Origin: Exophiala sp. HKRS030
Taxonomy: Eukaryota > Ascomycota > Eurotiomycetes > Chaetothyriales > Herpotrichiellaceae
DNA: 64,000 nucleotides
Assembly: GCA_023897205.1 (NCBI GenBank)
Contig: JAHWDD010000002.1
Coordinates: forward strand, 5,146,001-5,210,000
Direction: 5' to 3'
The notes under the pieces are model-generated. The model did no database searches. It was given only the letters and a program-made list of their open reading frames with translations, and had not been told where the DNA came from. A program made the position numbers and the translations under genes. Of the stretch, positions 1 through 11,800 are shown in pieces (the stretch's first letter is position 1; every line of letters begins with the position of its first letter).

Positions 1-1022
1 GTGCCTTCTCTGCGGTCTCGCACGATCTGACACATCTCATGGACGATTCGCCGGACTGCAGGGATTTTCATACTTGTCCCTACGACAATAACAGCATCGG
101 GCCGTGTCCGGAAATCGGCAGTAGTCACGGCTCCTATAGCTTCATCATCGGGATTGTGCTCATTGTAGAGCACGATTCGAGGGCGTAGCCTGCCGACACC
201 ATGGCTTCGTTTACCAGCATGTGCAGTACGTAGAGTGTCTGCAGCTACGCACTGAGGGCATAATGGTGGAGTAGGACCTTCAAAAAGGTGGGCTTCAAAG
301 TCCGAGATGTGTCGGCACTTTTGGCACATCATTTTCTCGAGTCCGCCATGCAACTGGATTGTTTGTGGAAAAGGTGCTTTGTGATTGAGAGGAACTTGGG
401 TTGCGAGAGGTGGTAGAGCGCATTCGAGACCGTCAACATTTTGGGTATACAACCGTAACAATCTCCCTTCGACGGACAAGCGGGCCAGGAACCTGTGAAA
501 TAGGGAAGGCTTGGCGGTGGCCGACATCTTGGACAGCTTGCGCACCATGTCGTGGAAGCTGGAGGTGGAGTGATCATCTTTGTAGACGGAGGCGTCGAAA
601 AGCATTTTGCCAGAGGATTTTAACTTATGCTCGCCTCTCAGGCTATTGAACAAGCCATGGGAAGATCGGAAGTCAGGGATGCCAGCTGAAACGGAGATTC
701 CAGCCCCTGCGATGACGACGATCTTTCTCCTGTTTCTCACGGCTTTTAGAAGAGTATCTAGAGCCTCTACTCGATCATAATCTGACTGGGCGGTATCCGA
801 TGTAAGATCCAAGTGCTGGGTGGTCCGAATCTTGGGTTCAATCTTGCGGCGCTTTCGTGAAGGAGGCATGTCGTCGCCAGCGTGCTGTGAGGGCGGGGGA
901 GTAATGGTGGAGGTTTGCCATGCGGGCGGTAGAATAGGCGAATTCGGAACAGAGGACAAGGGAGAGCTTGGGAGAGAGCTTAGAGGAGAGGATATGTCGG
1001 ATACATCGTCTGGTGACAACAT
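1..1022 (-). CDS. Sir2-family NAD-dependent protein deacetylase, Hst3/Hst4 type (3' end outside window)
   Basis: The frame is open from ATG at 1022-1020 to the left edge, giving about 340 residues and lacking the C-terminus. It shows the sirtuin NAD-binding block GAGISVSAGIPDFRS, then TQNVDGLE and the catalytic HGG, followed by the zinc-binding pairs CQKC and CPQC and the stretch NPDDEAIGAVTTADFRTRPD with VVGTSMKIPAVRRIV. That last block is characteristic of the fungal Hst3/Hst4 branch, which removes H3K56 acetylation after replication in yeast and acts in the nucleus. The N-terminal 50 residues are Ser/Pro-rich and carry a basic PPSRKRRK stretch that could be a nuclear signal. No intron is needed in the visible part. 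The family call is secure from motifs; the choice between Hst3 and Hst4 is not, so no symbol is given. Confidence 0.9.
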   Translation of the reverse strand, partial: MLSPDDVSDISSPLSSLPSSPLSSVPNSPILPPAWQTSTITPPPSQHAGDDMPPSRKRRKIEPKIRTTQHLDLTSDTAQSDYDRVEALDTLLKAVRNRRKIVVIAGAGISVSAGIPDFRSSHGLFNSLRGEHKLKSSGKMLFDASVYKDDHSTSSFHDMVRKLSKMSATAKPSLFHRFLARLSVEGRLLRLYTQNVDGLECALPPLATQVPLNHKAPFPQTIQLHGGLEKMMCQKCRHISDFEAHLFEGPTPPLCPQCVAADTLRTAHAGKRSHGVGRLRPRIVLYNEHNPDDEAIGAVTTADFRTRPDAVIVVGTSMKIPAVRRIVHEMCQIVRDRREG

Positions 1023-2804
1023 GGTGGGCGGCGGTGGTGAAGAGATCAAACGAGTGACTGTTTTATCGCATTGTCTTGTTGTTTATGCCGGTAGGAAGGA
1101 CCCTTTGCAGCGCTCTTCCTCTTGTTGATCACGGACCGGATGAGGAAAGTGTCAATAATGAGCAATAGGCCAGAGGCGAGCTTCAATGATTGTGGTGCAG
1201 TGAACAATCAGAAGAAGCATGAATGAAGCCGAGGGAAGAGACTGTGAGTGAAGATAGCGGCGCAGGAAAGATGAGGCTGGAACGGTGAGGTAGAGGCGTA
1301 GAGCCGTACTTGGAAGAAGTGGAATGACCAGTAGTATCGTCTATGCCTCTGCGGGAGGAAGAGGAAGAGGAAGCGGGAATGTGTGGGCGATGCTGCATGG
1401 ATGTGGAGCGTCAGCGGCTGCAAGATGAAGATGCCAGGGCGGCGAAAGCTTGGGGGGAAACGAGAAAGAGTAAAAGCGCAAGGAACCAGGGACAAAGATG
1501 GGCGACGGCTCCAGTGCGTCAAACCATCAAACATGGCTAATAATAATAAGACCAACTTCTCATACGGTTTCGAGTTTGTTGTGGGTCAAAACAATGGGCA
1601 AAACATACGGAGTACCCCAAAGGGCGAGGGGCTAAGGAGGCCCCCGTGGCCCCTTGGGCACTTACTGGCACTCACTAGCACTCTACGGAGGGCATAAGGC
1701 CGAGAGGGGATTGGGCTGTTCTGGTTACTACCAGGCACCTAAAGCCAGGCCTAGAAAAGGTATTAGGGAGTAAGCGGCAAGTAGAGGCATGGGGCTGAGG
1801 AGGGCTGTTGGGGCTGGGGGGTCAGCGAGAGTGATAATTAGGGCCTAAGGCGTCAATTCTGGGATACCTGGTAGGTGCCGGGTAGGTGCCTGGTAGGTGC
1901 GCAGGACATGAGCGGAGGACTTAGGCGCCTACGCACAGGATACGTCACTCATTAAACGCCCGACGAACCAAACGCACAGGAGGCCGAGTCCTTGCCTGAC
2001 ATTGATGTCTGCCTTTTACCGTAGCTCAATGCTTCAAAGAATGGCAAGGGATATATTCCAATTGAAGACAGTTCAGGCAATTCAGTATTGCCATGTAGCA
2101 CATTGCCTTACGTACTTTGCATTGTACAGTACATGGTCATAAGTGCCTCTGCTGTTAGAACCCAAAACATGAGGCGGTTACCCCGGCTACCTTGCATCTT
2201 GCTGTGTTGGACGAGAAGGAGATTGTGGCGTCTCGCCGAGGAGCTACTACGGAGGACGGACTACGGAGTAGTTAGGGACTTGGGCAGCTGGCTCGAGGTT
2301 AATCTTTAGGTGCCCTTGGGCCTTAAAAGAGTACCACCTGAGAGCTGCGCACGGTACGGCTGTGGCTAGCCTGGATCATACTTGTGCATAGTTCTTGCCT
2401 TGCACCACGCTCCACCACAACTCAACTGCACTTGCCGTGACTTGCCTTGCATCTGTGGGGGTTCAAGGGGGTTCTGAGCTAAACCTAATTCGGATTTCAG
2501 CCTTTCGCTTCTCGCTTCTGTAGCACGAGCCCTTTCGACATATACCGCCGCACATAATACCGTGCTCCATACTCTTGTCGGGTTCCTGTGTGAAGATCAA
2601 CCTTGTGCTAACATAATATTCCAAGGCCTGATGGGACTTCATCATTGAGGGACTGGTCATCTTTCTGACTCATTCAATTCAAGTGCGGCTATCAATGGCC
2701 GCACATTCATATTTGTTTAGAAACCTCGACTATCAGAACCCTCACAAAGAATCGATCCCGCGCTCATCATGAATCCAGTCTAGTATATTGGAGACTGGAC
2801 AGAT
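1023..2804. other. Intergenic region between divergent sirtuin and MED16 genes
   Basis: No coding frame here resembles a protein. The stretch holds both promoters. Between 1590 and 2300 it contains short repeated words of the AGGTGCC/TAGGTGC kind and two exact copies of the 9-mer TACGGAGTA (1606-1614 and 2262-2270), which recurs through the gene-poor parts of the window. Confidence 0.6.
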
Positions 2805-5606
2805 ATGGATCAACTCGATCAGATAGGCACTGACGGGGACGATTTTGCATCAGCAACCTTTTTCAATCAGAACTCACTTCAAGAAATCCAACAAATTGAT
2901 CCCACCGCACATTTGGACGCCGTCAACAATGTTGCCATACCCACAAATCCAACTGTGCTCAAGACCCTCTCCCGTCGATGGTATTCCGGTTGTTCGGAAC
3001 GCATAGCTTGGTCAAAGCATGGTCACATTGCCAGCATATCAGAGGACGGTACAACCGTCTACCTAGAAGCGCTTCGCTTCGACCGCGCTTCCAATCACTG
3101 GCATCGCACCGACAGGCATGCCCTATCCACCATCTTCGACAATGCTATCAGTCTAGCTTGGAGTTCCACTGGAGGGGAACTTGTTGTCGTCGATATCAAA
3201 GGAAGGATATGGGTGTTCCATACATCTGGCCTCGCACTCAACAGACTTACCTTGGTCCGACAAGGCTCTCTGGATGATGCCGGTGACTCATTACAGCCTA
3301 TTGGCCTAGCCTGGCTGAATCAAGACAGACATGACCGACTCAGAAACGTTGTTCCCACCGCAACAAAAGCACCAGATCGTTGGACCCATGTTAATGCGAG
3401 GGCAAAACCACTCGGCCCCTACTGGCACCGGGCCATTGCCATGGCCCACCGCAATGGTTTGTTTACGCTTTGCTATCAGCGTGGTGATGGTCAATATGTC
3501 AAGCTTACTCGACAACTTTCACCATCAAGCCAATCTCTCTACAGCCATGCCAGCTTCGCCCCTACTCTCGAGGGCAACATGCTGGTCGTCTTGCACTCCT
3601 TTGATTCAAACATCTCCGTTTTCCTTGTTAGGATTGATTGGTCTGAAGTGAGAACCAATGTCGAGGGCATTCCAGTCGTCAATATATCGCCCGTCTGCAG
3701 CCATGTGTCGTCTCAGCCTATAACTTCCGCAGCTTTGGGTGGTGACCTGTATGATCCTGATTCGTGGCAGTTGAGTCACCTCGAAATCTTGCAGACTTCC
3801 GACATCGAGAAGTCTGTCCAACTACCGCCAACAATCTTGGCCGTATCTACAGGGATCAATAAAACCGTTGGTGTCACTGATCCTGGTTATCTGGTTTCGA
3901 GCACCGTTAAACGGTGGACAGTCACCTCGGTCGAGCAAAAGCTTCATCCTCGATTTGATGAACTACCAACCAAAGGTTCCAGCATATCAAGTCAAGGTTC
4001 TGTGGTGACTCTCCAACGACAACCCGACAAGGAAGAACAAGTCATTACATCACTACGATATCACGATGCGACGCACACAATTATCGTAACAACGCAAGAA
4101 AATCGCACCGATTTCCTTGGTCTGGACGATCTATCGTCGGTCTCATTTGCGGCCTCGCCCACGGAAGTATCCTCAATGGCCCAAGCTGGCTTCACGTACC
4201 CTTTCAATTCGACCATATGCTCGTCAGCTTTCTCACCGAGTGCTTGTGTTCGCGCTGATCTCACTCAAGACGGAACGACAGATCTTGCTCATATGCAATA
4301 CCAATTCCCACAACCCAATTCAGAGCATCCCCTGGACGTATCTACCGATGTTGCTCTGGCGTCGCTAAATTTAACCTTTGCCAGGACGTGTTGGTTTAAC
4401 ACAACCATCGACGATGTTCTCCTCTGTGTTTTACAAAATGTTCCGGCTTCATTGATCCCGACACTCCTCACAGGAATGTATCGCACCCTTTTCCGGGACA
4501 AAGAGTATGTCAACGAAAAGGTAGAGGGATCAGAGTTGGAACGTGTCTTCCACAAACAAGTCATATCCAAAGTTATGGCATATCACAGTGGTTTGACTAC
4601 ATACTGTCAAGGTCTACGAACTATACCTCAACCTGCCGGAGGTGTGACTCCGTGGACTTTGACGGCGCAATGGGCATGGTTTGCCAACAATCTTCGGCAA
4701 ACTGCCACCATACTGTACATCAGTTTGCGAGATTTCAACAATTTGAACAGCGTTTTGAGTCCAGAATTCACAGATGTTCTCTGTGGGCAGATCAAGTGGG
4801 GCCTCACAGTAATTCGTCTTATCTTCAATACCATCCTTGAAGTGGGCGATCGCGAAACAAACCCAGAAATGTTTGATGAGAAAGATCGTGGTCGACTCGG
4901 AGACACGATGGGTGATGGCAGTCAAGGCCTTGTCGCCCTACTTCTCAATTGTCACTGGTCTCGGATATTTCTTATCGCATTCGTCCGTGCGGTTAGGGCA
5001 TATGCTAAACACCCAGATCCTAAACTCAAGCATCAACTACAGGTCTTGCAATGTATCCTGCATGAGACTACTGGCAAAGGAATTTCATTTCCAGCTGTCG
5101 AGACTTTGCTCGAGTACAAATGGTCGTCTGGCGGGGATGTAGAGGGCGATCCAGCCGCAACGGCCGCCAGGCAGGTCGAGATGATGTCTACGGGTACGGT
5201 GCACGAGTCGTACCAAGGAACAATCAAGATCTTGCTTACCAAGCTTTTCAACGTTACACCGGGTCTGCGATCAAAGATGCTGATAGACCGCTTAAAACTG
5301 TTCTCTGAGCAAATTGATATGGATTTTGTGTTTTTAAACCCTGAAGTTCAAGGGAAACAAGTGCGGGATGATGGCACGACACCTGTGTACGATATTCTGA
5401 GGAAGAAGATAATCACCAACGGTGTGGTGGAACTCTCGTCCGCCGATCACACATCAAGTAAATTGATGATTCGAAAATGTGTCAGGTGTGGCAGTTTCAG
5501 TGAGGATGTGAATGTCCCTCCAAAGGATTGGCCGAGGCAGGTGGCTGCCATGATGAGCAGATGTATGTGCGACGGTGCGTGGATCCTCATACCTTGGGAA
5601 AAGTGA
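2805..5606 (+). CDS. MED16: Mediator complex subunit 16
   Basis: This is a single open frame of 933 residues with no intron. The N-terminal half (about residues 50-400) has the WD-repeat-like propeller segments of Med16/Sin4, including SERIAWSKHGHIASISEDG and ISLAWSSTGGELVVVD. The C-terminal part is helical and ends with a Cys-rich motif, KCVRCGSFSE followed by CMCDGAW (about residues 895-925), typical of fungal Med16. The protein belongs to the Mediator tail module, which links DNA-bound activators to RNA polymerase II. The start MDQLDQIGTDGDDF gives the usual family length. The gene is divergent from the sirtuin and convergent with RPL35. Unlike several neighbours it has no frame break over 2.8 kb. 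Confidence 0.93.
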   Translation: MDQLDQIGTDGDDFASATFFNQNSLQEIQQIDPTAHLDAVNNVAIPTNPTVLKTLSRRWYSGCSERIAWSKHGHIASISEDGTTVYLEALRFDRASNHWHRTDRHALSTIFDNAISLAWSSTGGELVVVDIKGRIWVFHTSGLALNRLTLVRQGSLDDAGDSLQPIGLAWLNQDRHDRLRNVVPTATKAPDRWTHVNARAKPLGPYWHRAIAMAHRNGLFTLCYQRGDGQYVKLTRQLSPSSQSLYSHASFAPTLEGNMLVVLHSFDSNISVFLVRIDWSEVRTNVEGIPVVNISPVCSHVSSQPITSAALGGDLYDPDSWQLSHLEILQTSDIEKSVQLPPTILAVSTGINKTVGVTDPGYLVSSTVKRWTVTSVEQKLHPRFDELPTKGSSISSQGSVVTLQRQPDKEEQVITSLRYHDATHTIIVTTQENRTDFLGLDDLSSVSFAASPTEVSSMAQAGFTYPFNSTICSSAFSPSACVRADLTQDGTTDLAHMQYQFPQPNSEHPLDVSTDVALASLNLTFARTCWFNTTIDDVLLCVLQNVPASLIPTLLTGMYRTLFRDKEYVNEKVEGSELERVFHKQVISKVMAYHSGLTTYCQGLRTIPQPAGGVTPWTLTAQWAWFANNLRQTATILYISLRDFNNLNSVLSPEFTDVLCGQIKWGLTVIRLIFNTILEVGDRETNPEMFDEKDRGRLGDTMGDGSQGLVALLLNCHWSRIFLIAFVRAVRAYAKHPDPKLKHQLQVLQCILHETTGKGISFPAVETLLEYKWSSGGDVEGDPAATAARQVEMMSTGTVHESYQGTIKILLTKLFNVTPGLRSKMLIDRLKLFSEQIDMDFVFLNPEVQGKQVRDDGTTPVYDILRKKIITNGVVELSSADHTSSKLMIRKCVRCGSFSEDVNVPPKDWPRQVAAMMSRCMCDGAWILIPWEK

Positions 5607-6229
5607 TATACGGATTATCTTTGTCTTTATATCTTACATTTTCATGGAAACGCTGGAGGAAGGCTCGACAACAAGCAAATGCATCTTCAATTTGGATCAT
5701 TCCGTCTTCAGTTATGGAATCGACATCACATCTGTTCCACCGCCAGTAGTCGTAGCAGCAGCAGCATTTTTTTTCAATAGCACGCATATTTGAGCTTCAC
5801 GACGAGCAGATCTTAGTCTTCAGTCATAGATTTTGATTCTTAATTCTTTTTTTATTTGTTACCAGGTATCCATGCGTGAGAGAAAACACACCGAGACCAG
5901 GACTCAAATCCACTCGCATGGCGAATCTCCCCAGACGAGTGATGCAGTCGTCATGATAAGAGGGTTAGATACTACAAGACACCAGCCTCGTCAAAAGCCG
6001 AGCGAGCCTCCATCATCAACATGAAGATTCCTCCACTCTCGCGACCTCGCTCGTGTCTTCCCCCCGGTTTCTTGCCATTGTACCACAGCCAGAAGAAAGC
6101 CGCAGTACTTTCATACTCGCATCATCCCCTCTCTCTCACCCAATCAGCAATAGGCCCCTCGACCTTCTGACGATCAAGGGCAAAAAAAACCCCCCCACAC
6201 TCCGCCCAACGAAGTACAACCCATCTCAT
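5607..6229. other. Convergent 3' region of MED16 and RPL35
   Basis: Only 3' flanks are seen here: a CAG run followed by a T tract near 5755-5775, a T tract near 5845, and a mixed A/C tract at 6181-6197. No protein-like frame was found. Confidence 0.6.
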
Positions 6230-6943
6230 CTACTCGGCCTTGACGGCATACTTGCGCTGAGGGAAATGGGTCGACCGCTTCTTCTGCTTCTCGGTCGTTC
6301 GGCTGGCGTCCTTCTTGCTCAGTCGTCGACGGATAGCGCGGGTCTGCTTTGCGCGGAGATCGAGAGGGAGGTACTTCTTCTTGGCGTAGAACAGCCGTAG
6401 TTGGTGGCGTTGGTTGGCGTTGATGACGGTGAGCACGCGCGCGATCGATTTGCGGAGGTCGTGTCTGTTAGAATTCAAGAAAACGTATAGGGTTAGCATT
6501 CTGCTTTTGGATTTTTTGGGGGACAAGCCCTTATGTGCATTGTGATGTTGACGGGGAATTGCAGGGTGAAGGCAGGGATTTTGTGCCTGCGAGATATTGG
6601 GTATGTCTTTTGTGAATTCTCCTCTTTCTGAAATTTTGGGGGAGGCAATCTTGAAAATTCCTCGTCGAGGGACTCGTTCGTACGTACATTCTGGTCAATT
6701 TCGATGAGGCACCACCGGAGATCTTCTGGACACGGAGCGATCCCAACTCAGTCTTGAGCTCGTCGAGTTGTTTCTTCAGGTCATCCTTTCCCTTGCCCCA
6801 TAACTGGCCGGGCTTGACTTTTGCGCTGGACGACTATTTGAATCCCACAAGTCAGTAATGTTGTCTTTGTATGAGCGAGTTGGCGGAGAACATGGAGCGG
6901 CATTGCACTGGGAGAGCACAAGGAGGAGGTTCGTCCGTACCAT
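6230..6943 (-). CDS. RPL35: 60S ribosomal protein L35 (uL29), three exons
   Basis: The exons are 6943-6941 (the ATG alone), 6833-6688 and 6464-6230, 384 nt in total for 127 residues. The first intron starts directly after the ATG with GTACGG and ends CAAATAG; the second starts GTACGT and ends AACAG. The protein reads [20 protein letters not shown], continues through [20 protein letters not shown], and then the strongly conserved core [34 protein letters not shown] and [11 protein letters not shown]. This is the uL29 fold near the polypeptide exit tunnel of the large ribosomal subunit. An exon made only of the start codon is common in fungal ribosomal protein genes and places the first intron where it can influence expression. 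Length and sequence match the family closely. Confidence 0.95.
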
Positions 6944-7352
6944 CTTGTCTGTATAGAGACTTTGTCGTGGATTGTCAAGGATTGTGGGTTGTGTGAGGTC
7001 GAATTTGGTCGTTGAGTCCCAGATTACAAGTTGTTGGCTGCGGCATGGAAAATCGATTGTGTGGTGACCGCCAAGATTTGCGCTTTTCACGTGATCAAGG
7101 AACTACTCCAAATGCGGAATGGTTCGGCTTGTCCCAAACAGAGGTTCCACTGGAGCCTCGTCAGACCAGCCTGCGTCTTTGGATGCAGGGGCAGGCTAGA
7201 ACAAAAGCGCCCGTTTCTCGATCTTGAGACTATCCAACAGTTGCTGGATTGAGCAACATGGCTTGGAATGCCAATCATCGTCAGAGTAAAGAATAGCAGA
7301 CTATTTTCAACACTTTCTTTTTGCCTGTGACCATTTCGAAACCCGTTCACAA

Positions 7353-8149
7353 ATGGCCAGCGGCACTGGCTGGGCGCAGCTGCGCCAGCAGATCAGAAGC
7401 CTCGAAAGCCAGGTACGTCGCCCCCCACACTGGTCCATGCAACGTTCAGAGACTCATTTGACTCGTAGACCGAGACTTCATTCCATACCTACTCACAATA
7501 TGTTTCGGCTCCAAATCTACCGGCGAAGCCGTCCGCAGAAGAACAAAGGAACGAAACCGAGATCGAAGAGTTGTTAGAGAAGGTAGGGATTGACGATGTT
7601 ATACCATGGGTTATAGGTCTATCCATTTCTAATGGCTACGTGTAGCGTGACAGTCTGATATCACAGCTATCTCGACTCCTCGACTCCGAAAGCACACTGA
7701 GCACATCAAGCTTGAAACAGAACAATCTATCGCGGCATCGCGAAGTCCTAACAGAACACCGTCAGGAACTCCGGCGCCTCAAATCCTCCATTTCCGAAGC
7801 ACGAGATCGACAGCACCTCCTTGCCAACGTCCGTTCTGACATCGACGCATTCAGAACCTCGAATCCAGCCGAAGCCGAGGCAGAATATATGCTTCAAGAG
7901 CGAGGCAGGCTAGATCAAAGCCATAATGTTATTGATGGTGTTTTGGCACAGGCTTATGCTATCAACGAAAACTTTGGCATTCAAAGGGAGACGATCGCCA
8001 GTATCAATCGTCGTATCACTTCGGCGGCGGCACAGATTCCAGGGGTCAACGGCTTGATTTCTAGAATTGGAACAAAGCGGCGAAGAGATGGAATCATTCT
8101 CGGCAGCTTTATCGCTTTTTGTTTCCTGATGTTGCTATATTTCAGCTGA
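7353..8149 (+). CDS. GOS1: Golgi SNARE protein GOS1 (GOSR1/GS28 family), three exons
   Basis: The exons are 7353-7412, 7469-7582 and 7646-8149, giving 225 residues. The introns begin GTACGT and GTAGGG and end with TAG. The start MASGTGWAQLRQQIRSLESQ is the usual GOS1 beginning. A coiled-coil region follows (about residues 50-150), then the Qb-type SNARE helix around INENFGIQRETIASINRRI, and a C-terminal anchor GIILGSFIAFCFLMLLYFS. Gos1 acts in intra-Golgi and ER-Golgi retrograde membrane fusion. Yeast Gos1 is 223 residues, so the spliced length fits. The upstream intergenic region is shared with RPL35, which diverges from it. Confidence 0.92.
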
Positions 8150-8167
8150 ATGCTGGGATAAATCTTT

Positions 8168-8831
8168 GATCTCACTCCGGAATCACCACTTGGGGCTCAT
8201 TTACAGAGCCCTGAAATTGCATTGCAAAGAGGCAAGGGGTTTCAAGAGGGTGAGGACGTTGTCGAAAGTCTGGTTGAAACCAGCAGTCTTTCACAAACAG
8301 AAATTGTGGACAATGTTAAACCCCTCAACGCGAAATGAAGTCTTGGACTGCAAGCCTCATTTACACCACATCAGCGATTTTGAGCGTTCTCTCCCATTTA
8401 CATCGGGCTGTGGCAAGACCATAGAGCCTCCTTGCTTTTCTTTGCGTAGCAAAGATAGGGTACACATTGCTATGGAAAATCCGCGGTCGCCTATCAGAAG
8501 CGATTGACGAACAAGTTCTGCAGCGGGAGAAGCGCTCGCTACACAGAAGGGTCTCCGAGTTGCAATGTTGAGCTACAAGAGATCGGAGATGTGAGACTAT
8601 TCGTTTTGGAGACCCGGTGCTCTCGCAGCTCAGATGTCACAGAACGGTGTTTGCAAAGTTGGGGCAGTCAATAGGCTGTCACTCCGATAGTCCTAAGTCC
8701 TGCGGGCAAGGCCAGACAATCATACGGCGACCCAAGCTTTCGGGCTCCCGTAGACAATGCTTATGCCCAGGCATGAGATTCATATCCTCGCGACGAGGAG
8801 CAAGAGTTGAAGATGATGGCGAGGATCTAAT
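8168..8831 (+). pseudogene. Possible decayed protein-coding stretch of unknown family
   Basis: Directly after GOS1 the + strand carries protein-like segments in alternating frames. The first (8168-8330) includes EGEDVVESLVETSSLSQTEI. The second (8332-8571) is partly hydrophobic, with SLIYTTSAILSVLSHLH and then KIGYTLLWKIRGRLSEAIDE. The third (about 8567-8831) ends DEEQELKMMARI. The first frame change fits loss of one C from a CCCC run near 8322; the next needs a different kind of change. In-frame stops TAG (near 8431 and 8672) and TGA (near 8768) interrupt it. I do not recognise the family. It could be a relic, or a gene with missed introns plus sequence errors. Confidence 0.35.
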
Positions 8832-11800
8832 ATTTCCCATAGGTCAGATACCCTTGTAAACGTCCACAGTAGTCGTGCACCTATAGATAGTGGCAGACAA
8901 TGCATGGAGTTGAGTTTGAGGAGATTCGTGGAAAAATTCCGGTGCAAAGCTGGAAGTACCTGAAATCAAATGGGTCGCATGAGACTAGTGACAACGAGCC
9001 ACCAACATCCGGAAATCTGAATATCAGTTTGTCCCCTATTGCTGTAGTCTAAATGCTTACTGCCCGTGCACATGATTCACGTTGCTCTGTGTGGTCTTTG
9101 TGAGGGTCAAGACGCTGACCTGAGGTATGTACGTGGCCTCATGAACAAACTGACTTTTGCGGTTCCCAGGGATCCAGACCACATGTGAAGTCTAGAGACC
9201 TGAAGATTTCAGGGAAAGTCACGGTCTAGGAGTCAAAGTGGTTTGGGTTTTCTAGGCTCGGAAGTCAGGCGAGTAAAGGTCCAGATTCGGGAGGCTGTTG
9301 ACTCGTGTCTAAGGCCAAGGAGGTTGCAAATCAGGAGCAGAGGCTGACTGATTGTAATAACAAACTTTGGTTGCGACATGAGGCGGTCAATAGTCATGTC
9401 ACTTCTGGTTCCCACAGCCTTGGCCGAAGAACAGATGTCGCGGGGTTCTGGCTATGCGGCACAAGCGGGCCGAGCGGCTCTTTGGTCTTTTGTGTTTTTG
9501 TCTTCTTGGGAAAAGGTCAGGGCCTAGAGAAAGAGCAAACATACTGGGATTCGTAGTCGAGCAGCAGGACGACAACTGAGACAAGGGTAACCAACCAATA
9601 ATAATTACATATCCATTCACAGCGTACAGCGACGATTATGTGTCCCAAAGGCAGCACTTCGCTTATGCGAAGATTCCAAGATCTATAGTAACATTGACCA
9701 GGCGACAATTGGTCTTGACTTCTTGGACCGTTGGAAGTTTGGAATTGTGAGTGGTGGTGTAGGAGATATTGGGCAATCTTGGGTGGACCGTGGAGAGTTC
9801 CAGACCCCTTGGAAGTCTTGTCTAGTGAGTACGAAGTACGAAGCAGATACCGAATACTCAGCTAGATTTGCGTTACCCAGATTGGCCAGTGAGGTGCTCA
9901 GGTGTTATTATAAGATGCCAATATGGTTCAAAGTCAAAAGTTGAGTACTGGCATGACGGTGAAGGTGAGGGCGAGGGTGAGGGTGAGGTTGACCGTGAAG
10001 TGCTCTAACTACCTAGGTAGATTCGAGTGCAACGCGATCGCTCCTTCCTTTGTCCATTTGGCATTATGATTCTTGAGCTGGTGGCTCTTTCCGCACAATC
10101 TTACTATCACTGACTGCGCTTGCGTGTCCATATCATTAATTTTAAGCCCAAGTTTCTCATTCTTTCTCTCTCTCCACTTCGCATCATTAAAACATCGACA
10201 AAACTATCAATATCAATGACATGTTGCAATTGGCTCTCTTTCTTTCAATGACGATCTATTGCAAAGATAGACTGGGTTGAAACGAGCTTCGACTTCTTCG
10301 TCATGCATATACCATCAACCAATATCAGGTACATCGTAAGTTCTCATTCCCCTCTTCCAAGCTTCTCTCCCTCTATCCCGGAACGTCGCTACAATTTGAT
10401 CCCGAAGCAGCAGTTACCGCCTCGAGCTCGCATTCAATGTGACCACTCGGTCATTCGGTTTCACCGGTTCCACCTCACGAGCACCCAGGGGGCCAGCAGC
10501 CAGCAGCGCCAGGCCACTCTAGCCCAAGTCGCCACAACCTTGCGAGCCCTAAAAATGCTTGGTTGAGATAGAGTTCTCATTCCTTGGCCTTCCTCTACAC
10601 ACCGCGACGAGTCAACTACGGAGTAATCATACTGCTGTCCGCTCACCATGGTCCACAACTCCACGAGCCCACGACAAATCCTTTTACCCCAAATAAGCCG
10701 CAAATATCCCTCGATGTAGACGTCAGAGCCTCAGTCATCTTGACCATGTGTCTGTCGAGGTTAAACTTTCCGGCTGAACACTCCACGTAATCGACTCCTG
10801 TCTCATGTTCCATCATGCACCACAATCTGTACGAGCGCAGTATGGAGTGATCCCTGAAATATCCCGCTTGAAGTTGCATGCAATTCAATTGGGACCACGC
10901 AGCAAGCATGGGCTTGATAGGAAGCTTTGTGGCTGTCTCTCCATCCCTCCCTCGATCCTTACACTGGGACTCTCACACGGACCACTTGCCATCAGCACGT
11001 AGCTTCGTCAATTTCTGCGACCCAAGAAATTCAAGCCTTTTGTGCATTGTTAGCAATGCCATCTCGTACTAGTCCAAATCGTCAGCGACTCTCCAATCGA
11101 TCGACCCTTGCTCCGTTCTGGCCGTCAGTCGGCCTTTGAATTCGTCTCAGGCTTCTTTTAGCTTTTTGCTTTCCCTCTTCTCGCAAGGAGGACAGCGACT
11201 TTCTGGGCCAAATACAGCAGATCCCAAGCTTGAGAAGAAGGCTCAAGATGCGCGGCACCCTCGGCCTGCATAAAACACTTTCCAAGTCCGTATTCACTTT
11301 GCTTTCCTATGACACAGCGTCCTCTCGTTCGTCAATACTGGAATTTGTGGGATTTGCAAGCAGACACCATCCATCGGAAGTGACTGCAACGGCGGCGGCG
11401 GAAGTCATTACGACTCCACGATGACTTGCCGGCTCGTGCTTTCGCTCATGCAGGGTATGTCACAAATTCCCAATCCACCTTATTGATTTCAGGGTTTGTC
11501 CTTGGTGCCACCACTTGAGTTTTCCCTCATGACGGCTTGTGCTCAAAATCCGGCGAAAGAGCGCCATCCTCTGTCGTTATCTAATCCTGAATTGAGGTTA
11601 GTTTCAGCCATTATTATTTCAGGGAACTTCAATCCTTTCGGCAGTCAAATTCTCTGGGGTGTCATACATCGTAACTACTAAAGGACTTGTAAGTCTGTAG
11701 GCCTATCTACTTCGCTACTGCAACGGAAGTACTCTTTTTCGTTGTTTGGCTCTTGGTGTTGCGTTAACTTTACACAATTATTCTGATACCTTGGGTTACC

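Noticed and set aside
1208..1555. Minus-strand frame of 115 codons upstream of the sirtuin
   Set aside because: It has no domain, a promoter-like composition and overlapping frames on both strands.
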